NCBI GenBank assembly: GCA_005790965.1
Contig: SXTL01000066.1
Coordinates: 1 to 8,651 of the forward strand
Origin: Burkholderiales bacterium
GTDB taxonomy: Bacteria; Pseudomonadota; Gammaproteobacteria; Burkholderiales; Thiobacillaceae
Direction: 5' to 3'
Length of the DNA: 8,651 bases
The translations under genes were made by a program, and so were the position numbers. Shown here one piece after another: positions 1 to 4,865 of this stretch (position 1 is its first letter; each line of letters starts with the position of its first letter). The notes below the pieces were generated by a model that worked only from the letters and a program-made list of their open reading frames with translations, searched no databases and had not been told where the DNA came from.

Positions 1-590
1 TTAATGAGCGAGATGCGCATGTTTTCACGCGTCAGACGCATATTCTCCAGCGCCATGCCCAGGTGCTCGGAGATGGAGTTGAAAAGGAAACGAACATCTT
101 TTGCGATGACCTGGTCCTGCTCCATGAACAGGTTATACACCCCTAGCACCTTGCCTTTGTGGCGCAAGGGAATGGCGAGAATATGCGCGCAGTCCTGCTG
201 CAGGTAGGCGTGACGAACCTGTTTCTGGCAAACCGTCATCACCCGATCTTCCTCGGGGATCAAGGAGCTGACCGCCTTGCCGCACACGCCACAACCGAGC
301 GGTACAAAGCGTTCCCGTTCCAACACCTGGTCCGAAAGGTTGATGGAACCAGCCAGACGCAAATGCCCACCATCGGCCGTCAGAACCCGCACCGCCCCCG
401 CACGGGCTCCCGAAATACGCACCATGATGCCCAGAAAACGGGTCAGCATCTGCTCGATGTTGGCGTCGGAACTCATGTTACTGGCGATCTCAGCCAGTAC
501 CTCAGCCACCGGCAAGGGTGAGGTCAACGGGGCGGCTGGTGCCGCCTCGCTTGCGGTCGGCTTATTGGGGATTGTGGATTTGCGAACCAT
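1..590 (-). CDS. GAF-domain sensor protein, probable NarX-like histidine kinase, N-terminal part (cut by left edge)
   Basis: The frame gives 196 residues and is still open at base 1, so the C-terminus is missing. Residues 1-26 are Ala/Pro-rich and probably disordered. A GAF fold follows at about residues 30-185: helix AEVLAEIASNMS, then the strand ARAGAVRVL, the segment PLGCGVCGKAV and the core strands ILAIPLRHKGKVLGVYNLF. The visible end, ALENMRLTRENMRISLI, is the helical linker that in NarX/NarQ-type kinases leads into the HisKA_3 dimerisation and phosphoacceptor region, so a kinase is inferred but not seen. There is no signal peptide or membrane segment in this part, suggesting a cytoplasmic sensor. 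Cysteines at 100, 103, 121 and 134 could bind a metal or redox cofactor. ATG at 590 is the only upstream start, because an in-frame TGA lies eight codons before it; no clear Shine-Dalgarno is visible. It begins 20 bp after the amidase stop on the same strand, so co-transcription is plausible. It could instead be a stand-alone GAF protein or a different GAF-linked signalling enzyme. Confidence 0.75.
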   Translation of the reverse strand, partial: MVRKSTIPNKPTASEAAPAAPLTSPLPVAEVLAEIASNMSSDANIEQMLTRFLGIMVRISGARAGAVRVLTADGGHLRLAGSINLSDQVLERERFVPLGCGVCGKAVSSLIPEEDRVMTVCQKQVRHAYLQQDCAHILAIPLRHKGKVLGVYNLFMEQDQVIAKDVRFLFNSISEHLGMALENMRLTRENMRISLI

Positions 591-610
591 GCCGGGAGCA
601 GTGTAAGAAA

Positions 611-1834
611 TCAATCAAGACGCGCTGTCTTGCCGGGCCGACGCAGCGGTGGATTGGTGGCCAAATAACGCGACAGGCCCGCTACGATGGCCGTCGCAAT
701 CCGCTCCTGATGCGCCTCGTCGGTCAACTTGCGTTCCTCCTCGGGGTTTGAGATGAAGGCCGTTTCAATCAGGATGGAGGGAATATCCGGCGCCTTAAGG
801 ACGGCAAAGCTGGCATTTTCAACCACAGCCTTGTGCAAATCGTTGATGCCACCAATCTCTTCAAGGACCCGCGAGGCCAATTTCTGGCTATCGAGAATCT
901 GGGCATCCGTCGACATATCCAAGATCGATTTACGCACATAAATGTCCTTGACATCAATTCGCACACCCCCGATCAAGTCGGCGTCATTTTCTCGCTTGGC
1001 CAACCAGCGCGCCGCCGCCGACGAGCCGCCTTTTTCCGACAGCACAAAAACCGACGACCCCTTGGCACTCGCCTTGTAGAAGGCGTCGGCGTGAATGGAA
1101 ACAAAAAGGTCCGCGTGGGCACGACGCGCCTTGTTGACCCGCTCGTGCAGGGGGATGAAGTAATCGCCCTCGCGAATCATGACCGCACGCATGGTATCGG
1201 TCTGCTCAATCTGGGCCCGAACCCGGCGGGCTATCGAGAGGGTCACCGTCTTTTCCAAAGTGCCGCGCGCCCCGCGCGCACCAGGGTCCTCACCGCCATG
1301 CCCGGCGTCAATGGCAATGGTCACCAGACGACGGACTTCTGGGACGGGGGCAGGAATGGGCGTGGCGACCGGCCCGGCCGGCAGCACGGGCTCCAGACGG
1401 GCGTCCCCTTTCAAATCAATGACGACTCGGTGAGCATAGTCCCCCGCTGGTTTAAGCGGAAACACCTCAACCCGCGCCGCCGTTTTCAACTCAATCACCA
1501 AACGGGTGACATTGGGACGATTCAGACCCACCCGCAACGACGCGATGTAGGGATCCTGCGGGGTCAGGCGCGTCGCGATATCAGTCAAGGCACCGTCCGG
1601 CAGAACCCCTTCCAGATCGATCACCAACCGCTCAGGCCCTTTCAGGCTGAAGTGCTGATAGGCCGGCGCCTCAGCAAACTCCAAAACGAGGCGCGACGAG
1701 TCAGGTGAAGGCTGTATACGCACCGCCCGGGCCGACTGCGCCAAGGTCCCGGCCCAGCCCGAGCGCGCGTACCCCATGGCCAGCACCAGGGCCAGCGGGG
1801 CCTTCAACCGCCAGTAGCGAGCATCGCGAGACAT
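611..1834 (-). CDS. amiC: N-acetylmuramoyl-L-alanine amidase, AmiC type (AMIN + Amidase_3)
   Basis: This 407-residue periplasmic zinc amidase cleaves the bond between N-acetylmuramic acid and L-alanine in peptidoglycan, splitting septal wall during daughter-cell separation. Residues about 10-30 form a hydrophobic export signal with a likely cut near GWA (26-28). An AMIN domain spans about 35-145 (RLVLEF, RLVIDLEG, RLVIELKT, HRVVIDLKG) and in this family targets the enzyme to the septum. A proline-rich linker lies at about 149-168. The catalytic Amidase_3 domain covers about 171-392, with zinc ligands His179 (DAGHGG), Glu194 (GTLEK) and His248 (SIHAD) and the catalytic glutamate Glu357 (LIETAFISN). 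The segment around 260-345 matches the regulatory insertion that in AmiA/B/C blocks the active site until an EnvC/NlpD-type activator binds. No twin-arginine motif is evident, unlike E. coli AmiC. The start overlaps the 3' end of tsaE by 31 bp. AmiB and AmiC are close relatives; the AMIN domain fits both, so the exact symbol is a choice. Confidence 0.93.
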   Translation of the reverse strand: MSRDARYWRLKAPLALVLAMGYARSGWAGTLAQSARAVRIQPSPDSSRLVLEFAEAPAYQHFSLKGPERLVIDLEGVLPDGALTDIATRLTPQDPYIASLRVGLNRPNVTRLVIELKTAARVEVFPLKPAGDYAHRVVIDLKGDARLEPVLPAGPVATPIPAPVPEVRRLVTIAIDAGHGGEDPGARGARGTLEKTVTLSIARRVRAQIEQTDTMRAVMIREGDYFIPLHERVNKARRAHADLFVSIHADAFYKASAKGSSVFVLSEKGGSSAAARWLAKRENDADLIGGVRIDVKDIYVRKSILDMSTDAQILDSQKLASRVLEEIGGINDLHKAVVENASFAVLKAPDIPSILIETAFISNPEEERKLTDEAHQERIATAIVAGLSRYLATNPPLRRPGKTARLD

Positions 1835-2319
1835 TGTTTACCGCTCGGGGTATGGGGCAAAAGCGTCGCCTGTCGCCCGGCCCCCTGATCGACGATAGCG
1901 AGGCGCACCGTCACATCGGCGCGCGGCAGACAACCCGCCGCCTTTTGCGGCCATTCCACCAGACACACACTGTCGCGGTTGAAGTGTTCGCGGAAACCTG
2001 CATCCAGCCATTCTTCAGGGTCCTCAAAACGATATAAATCAAAGTGATACAGATTAAACCTCAAAACAGAGTAATGTTCAAGCAAGGTAAAGGTCGGGCT
2101 CTTCACCCGTCCCTGGTAACCTAGAGCCCGCAACAAACCCCGCACCAAGGTGGTCTTGCCGGCCCCTAAGTCACCCAGCAATTCGATATAAAGTCCAGGC
2201 TGCAAGGCCCTGGCCAAGCGAGCCCCCAAGGCCAGGGTCGCGGCCTCATCCGGCAAGTGCAATTCCAGCGTCCCCGAAGGAAGGCTATCATCGTCCTCAT
2301 GTTGCAACACCCTTTGCAC
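1804..2319 (-). CDS. tsaE: tRNA threonylcarbamoyladenosine biosynthesis ATPase TsaE
   Basis: TsaE is the cytoplasmic P-loop ATPase that works with TsaB and TsaD to attach threonylcarbamoyl to A37 of ANN-decoding tRNAs. The 171-residue product shows Walker A GDLGAGKTT at 49-57, the family segment VKSPTFTLLEHY at 72-83, YHFDLYRFEDPEEW at 91-104, and the Walker B-like strand CLVEWPQKA at 119-127. The size is close to the usual 150-160 residues, with a slightly longer C-terminus. No ATG is available; the GTG at 2319 is chosen because a GAGGAG Shine-Dalgarno sits 7 nt upstream. A second GTG at 2310 and a TTG at 2307 are weaker choices. The gene precedes the amidase and overlaps it by 31 bp, an order also found in E. 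coli (tsaE–amiB). Its 5' end overlaps the divergent queG start, so any promoter for it must lie inside queG. Confidence 0.93.
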   Translation of the reverse strand: MQRVLQHEDDDSLPSGTLELHLPDEAATLALGARLARALQPGLYIELLGDLGAGKTTLVRGLLRALGYQGRVKSPTFTLLEHYSVLRFNLYHFDLYRFEDPEEWLDAGFREHFNRDSVCLVEWPQKAAGCLPRADVTVRLAIVDQGAGRQATLLPHTPSGKQCLAMLATGG

Positions 2320-3399
2320 CCTGACACTCCTCTATCTGAACCGGAACTCAAACACGCCATTCGTCGTTGGGGGGCTGAACTGGGCTTCGCGTCCGTCCGT
2401 TTTGCGCCCCTCGACCTGTCTGACGCGGAACCGGGCCTGCAAGCCTGGCTAAACGCGGGCTACCACGGCGGCATGGATTATATGGCCCGACACGGCCTCC
2501 TGCGTGCGCGGCCCACGGAATTAGTGCCCGGAACACAGAGCCTCATCAGCGTCCGTCTCAATTATTTAGCCGAGGACATCAATACCGGCGCGGCTCAAGC
2601 GCTCCTCGCCGACCCGGACCGCGCCTATGTTTCGCGCTACGCCCTGGGGCGCGATTATCACAAGCTGCTGCGCAATCGCTTGCAAAAATTAGCCGACCGG
2701 ATTGAGGCCGAAATCGGCCCCTTCGCATATCGCGCCTTCACTGACAGCGCCCCCCTCCTGGAAGTCGAACTTGCCGCCCGCGCCGGCAGCGGCTGGCGCG
2801 GTAAGCACAGCCTGCTCCTGACCCGGTCCGGCTCCTGGTATTTTCTCGGCGAGTTATTAACCAACCTGCCTCTGTCTCCCGATATCCCTGAAGAGCCGGA
2901 GCATTGCGGCACCTGCACCGCCTGCCTTTCGGTCTGCCCAACCGGCGCCATTGTCGCCCCCTATCAGGTCGATGCGCGGCGCTGCATCTCCGATCTAACC
3001 ATCGAACATGCCGGTGCGATCCCCATCGAATTGCGCCCCTTGCTCGGCAACCGCAACTACGGCTGCGACGATTGCCAGCTGGCCTGCCCCTGGAACGCCT
3101 TCGCGAGGCCCAGCCGCGAGGCCGATTTCCAGCCCCGCAATGGCCTCGACAACGCGCGTCTAATCGACCTGTTTGCGTGGACCGAGGCCGAATTCGATGC
3201 CCGGCTGGCCGGTTCCGCCATTCGCCGTATCGGCTGGGAGCGCTGGCTGCGCAATATCGCCGTCGCCCTTGGCAATCAGAGGGATGCCAGTCCTGCCACG
3301 CACGCCGCGCTCAAAGCCCGGCGTGATCACCCCTCAGCCCTGGTGCGCGACCATGTAGAATGGGCCCTGCGACGACTGACCGAACTCCCCAAGCCATGA
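2299..3399 (+). CDS. queG: Epoxyqueuosine reductase QueG
   Basis: QueG is the cobalamin- and 4Fe-4S-dependent cytoplasmic enzyme that reduces epoxyqueuosine to queuosine at position 34 of tRNAs with GUN anticodons, the last step of queuosine synthesis. From ATG at 2299 the product is 366 residues, normal for the family. The N-terminal cobalamin-binding domain contains AGYHGGMDYMARH (53-65) and the conserved FTDSAPLLE with Asp149, equivalent to the catalytic aspartate of the family, then GWRGKHSLLL (166-174). A two-cluster ferredoxin-like domain follows: Cys203, Cys206, Cys209 and Cys213 (CGTCTACLSVCPTGA) and Cys229, Cys256, Cys259 and Cys263 (NYGCDDCQLACPWN). The C-terminal ~60 residues form a short helical-repeat region (RNIAVALGN and DHVEWALRRL). 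An in-frame GTG at 2257 would add 14 residues (MQFQRPRRKAIIVL) unlike the family, so ATG is preferred, although the purine run at 2276-2284 is 14 nt away. The stop overlaps the murI start, and the 5' end overlaps tsaE. Confidence 0.95.
   Translation: MLQHPLHPDTPLSEPELKHAIRRWGAELGFASVRFAPLDLSDAEPGLQAWLNAGYHGGMDYMARHGLLRARPTELVPGTQSLISVRLNYLAEDINTGAAQALLADPDRAYVSRYALGRDYHKLLRNRLQKLADRIEAEIGPFAYRAFTDSAPLLEVELAARAGSGWRGKHSLLLTRSGSWYFLGELLTNLPLSPDIPEEPEHCGTCTACLSVCPTGAIVAPYQVDARRCISDLTIEHAGAIPIELRPLLGNRNYGCDDCQLACPWNAFARPSREADFQPRNGLDNARLIDLFAWTEAEFDARLAGSAIRRIGWERWLRNIAVALGNQRDASPATHAALKARRDHPSALVRDHVEWALRRLTELPKP
2327..2332 (-). promoter_or_regulatory. Shine-Dalgarno of tsaE
   Basis: On the minus strand this reads GAGGAG, followed by 7 nt and then GTG at 2319-2317. 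The match and spacing decide the GTG start of tsaE. The site lies within codons 10-12 of queG on the other strand. Confidence 0.75.
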
Positions 3400-4208
3400 C
3401 CGCCACTCTTGACCCCCGCAGCCCCATTGGCGTATTCGACTCCGGCGTCGGCGGCCTAACCGTCGTGCGCGCCCTGATGGAGCGCCTGCCGTTTGAAAAC
3501 ATCGTCTATTTCGGCGACACGGCGCGCGTCCCTTATGGCGTCAAATCCCCCGAAACGATTGCTCATTACACCACGCAGATCGCCGAGTTTCTTCTGGAGC
3601 GTCAGGTCAAACTGCTCATCATTGCCTGCAACACCATGGCCTCCGTCGCCGCCCAAGCCGTGCATGATCTGTCCGACACTCCCGTCCTGGATGTCATCGA
3701 AGCTGGCGCACACGCGGCGCTGACCGCCACACACAATCACAAGATCGGCGTTATCGGCACACCCACCACCATTAACAGCAACGCCTATACGCGCGCCATC
3801 CATAGCGGCAAAGAACCTATCCGCCTCTATGCTCAGGCCTGCGCCCTGTTTGTGCCGCTCGTCGAGGAAGGCTGGCTGGATCACCCGGTCACCCGTCTCG
3901 CCGCTCAGGAATACCTCAAACCGCTCCTGACCGAGGGCATCGACAGCCTCGTTCTCGGCTGTACTCATTACCCGTTGCTCAAGCCCCTATTACAGGAAGT
4001 CGCCGGCCCCAGTGTCGCCCTCGTCGATTCAGCCGATGCCATGGCTGAGCAAACCGCCCGGCTGCTTGCCGACCGAAGCCTCGCCAACCCAGATCGCAAC
4101 TCGCCGCATTATGATTTTTATGTCACCGATGTCCCCCTGCGCTTTCAAACCATCGGCGAACGCTTTCTTGGCCGCACCCTGCCTCATGTACACTTAATCA
4201 AGTGGTAA
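3396..4208 (+). CDS. murI: Glutamate racemase
   Basis: MurI interconverts L- and D-glutamate without a cofactor and supplies D-glutamate for the UDP-MurNAc-pentapeptide precursor of peptidoglycan in the cytoplasm. The 270-residue product carries the full family signature: GVFDSGVGGLTV with Asp15 and Ser16, YFGDTARVPYGVKS (38-51), the first catalytic cysteine Cys78 in IIACNTMAS, and the second, Cys189, in LGCTHYPLL with His191 beside it. Both cysteines act as the acid/base pair, so the enzyme should be active. ATG at 3396 overlaps the queG stop as ATGA, which suggests translational coupling; an in-frame ATG at 3360 would add 12 residues unlike the family and lies inside queG. There is no strong Shine-Dalgarno before 3396, consistent with coupling. 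The pairing with queG is positional; no shared pathway is implied. Confidence 0.95.
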   Translation: MTATLDPRSPIGVFDSGVGGLTVVRALMERLPFENIVYFGDTARVPYGVKSPETIAHYTTQIAEFLLERQVKLLIIACNTMASVAAQAVHDLSDTPVLDVIEAGAHAALTATHNHKIGVIGTPTTINSNAYTRAIHSGKEPIRLYAQACALFVPLVEEGWLDHPVTRLAAQEYLKPLLTEGIDSLVLGCTHYPLLKPLLQEVAGPSVALVDSADAMAEQTARLLADRSLANPDRNSPHYDFYVTDVPLRFQTIGERFLGRTLPHVHLIKW

Positions 4209-4220
4209 TCCCCTTCTCTA

Positions 4221-4249
4221 TTGACGGGATTCCCCAAGGCCGGTATGTT
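4221..4249 (+). promoter_or_regulatory. Putative sigma70-type promoter of the cytochrome gene
   Basis: A -35 box TTGACG (4221-4226) and a -10-like box TATGTT (4244-4249) are separated by 17 nt, the ideal spacing. Matches to consensus are 5/6 and 4/6. Transcription would start near 4256 and leave a leader of about 75 nt before the cytochrome ATG. It sits just after the murI stop, so the cytochrome is probably its own transcription unit. Inferred from sequence only. Confidence 0.5.
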
Positions 4250-4256
4250 CCCGCTC

Positions 4257-4275
4257 CGTGATCATCACAATCACG
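4257..4275. promoter_or_regulatory. Inverted repeat at the expected transcription start, possible operator
   Basis: CGTGAT (4257-4262) and ATCACG (4270-4275) are exact reverse complements separated by 7 nt. Inside it GTGAT-C-ATCAC (4258-4268) is a second perfect palindrome, so the half-site ATCAC occurs twice in tandem (4264-4268 and 4270-4274). Its place right at the predicted +1 would suit a repressor. The half-site spacing does not match the CRP (GTGA-N6-TCAC) or FNR pattern. No regulator can be named. Confidence 0.35.
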
Positions 4276-4330
4276 CGTAACAAAGATATTGTGACCAACG
4301 ATTGAACCCCTTATCTAACTGGAGATTCTT

Positions 4331-4621
4331 ATGAAACTGTTCACCGCTTTGCTGGCCGCTGGCTTTGCCGTCATGGCTGCTCCCGCTTCTGCTGACATCT
4401 TTGCCGAAAACGGCTGCATTGGCTGCCATGACGCCGCCAAGAAAAAGATGGGCCCGACCTGGAAAGAAGTCGCCGCCAAGCGCGCCGGTGACAAGGCAAC
4501 CGTTGTAGCCGCCATCAAGAATGGCGCCAAGGGCAACTACGGCAAGATCCCGATGCCGCCGCAACCGAAGGCCGCTGCCCAAGCTGAAGCTTTGGCTGAC
4601 GCCATCATGGCCGTCAAGTAA
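4331..4621 (+). CDS. Small periplasmic monohaem cytochrome c (class I, c-551/c-552-like)
   Basis: The 96-residue product is a secreted electron carrier. Residues 1-21 are a Sec signal peptide (MKLFTALLAAG core, cut after ASA) leaving a mature protein of about 75 residues. The haem attachment motif CIGCH covers Cys29, Cys32 and the proximal ligand His33. The distal ligand is expected to be Met75 in KIPMPPQ, followed by the C-terminal helix AEALADAIMAVK that packs on the haem. This layout is that of class I cytochromes of the c-551/c-552 type, which pass electrons between the bc1 complex or periplasmic donors and terminal oxidases or nitrite reductase; the actual partner cannot be read here, since no other respiratory gene is in the window. 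The start is well supported by GGAGA five nucleotides upstream (4321-4325). It has its own promoter-like sequence and a strong terminator, so it seems monocistronic. Confidence 0.93.
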   Translation: MKLFTALLAAGFAVMAAPASADIFAENGCIGCHDAAKKKMGPTWKEVAAKRAGDKATVVAAIKNGAKGNYGKIPMPPQPKAAAQAEALADAIMAVK

Positions 4622-4637
4622 GTCTCTGCTTCCCATT

Positions 4638-4665
4638 AAAAACGCGGGCTGTAGCCCGCGTTTTT
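4638..4665. terminator. Bidirectional intrinsic terminator
   Basis: A 7-bp GC stem, CGCGGGC (4643-4649) and GCCCGCG (4654-4660), closes a TGTA loop. It is flanked by five A's (4638-4642) and five T's (4661-4665), so the A/T arms extend the stem to 12 bp. It lies 17 nt after the cytochrome stop. Because of the A run it also forms a hairpin plus U tract on the minus strand and could end purL transcripts arriving from the right, about 200 nt past the purL stop. Confidence 0.9.
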
Positions 4666-4865
4666 ATTTGCCAGTTGGCTTTTCGCTGCCGGTCGGCTTT
4701 TCGCTCGATCGAAGCCTGTAGCCGCAAAGACGCCCCAAAAAGTCTGTCATTCCCGTGCCAAGCCGGCCCCCGCAGAAACACGAAGAGGGACCCCCGCCTG
4801 CATTTCATTTGAGCCCGGCTTTGCGGCGACGACAAAGAGCATTCTTGGTGACCACTCCGCGTCGC
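4666..4865. other. Convergent intergenic tail between cytochrome and purL
   Basis: About 200 bp between the terminator and the purL stop hold no frame with family-like content or a ribosome binding site. The stretch contains the 18-bp tandem repeat and, at about 4745-4756, a TGTCATTCCCGT motif that resembles one arm of dispersed palindromic repeats of proteobacteria, but without its partner arm. On the minus strand it would be the purL 3' untranslated region. Confidence 0.5.
4671..4706. repeat. Two-copy 18-bp tandem repeat
   Basis: Units 4671-4688 and 4689-4706 match at 15 of 18 positions and share the exact core GGCTTTTCGCT (4677-4687 and 4695-4705). It lies directly after the terminator in non-coding sequence. 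It is most likely a local slippage duplication; no function is evident. Confidence 0.6.

Noticed and set aside
833..1708. A long plus-strand open frame (291 codons) opposite the amidase gene
   Set aside because: Its translation is rich in Arg, His and Gln with no family-like motifs, and the opposite strand encodes a clear AMIN/Amidase_3 protein; it is an antisense shadow of GC-rich coding sequence.
2024..2085. AT-rich patch on the plus strand resembling promoter sequence
   Set aside because: It encodes the conserved TsaE segment around YHFDLYR, whose codons are naturally AT-rich, and no gene starts downstream at a suitable distance.
2257..2298. In-frame GTG start that would extend QueG by 14 residues
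   Set aside because: The extra residues are unlike QueG N-termini and the extension would deepen the overlap with tsaE; ATG at 2299 is more plausible.
4207..4231. Possible terminator hairpin after murI (AATCCC and GGGATT arms)
   Set aside because: Only a 6-bp stem with a 13-nt loop and no T run follows; it overlaps the better-supported -35 box.
4289..4304. FNR-like site TTGTG...CGATTG upstream of the cytochrome
   Set aside because: It does not have the TTGAT-N4-ATCAA symmetry and lies downstream of the predicted transcription start, so it is probably chance.
4745..4756. TGTCATTCCCGT motif suggesting a dispersed palindromic repeat
   Set aside because: The complementary arm is absent nearby, so a complete repeat element cannot be supported.
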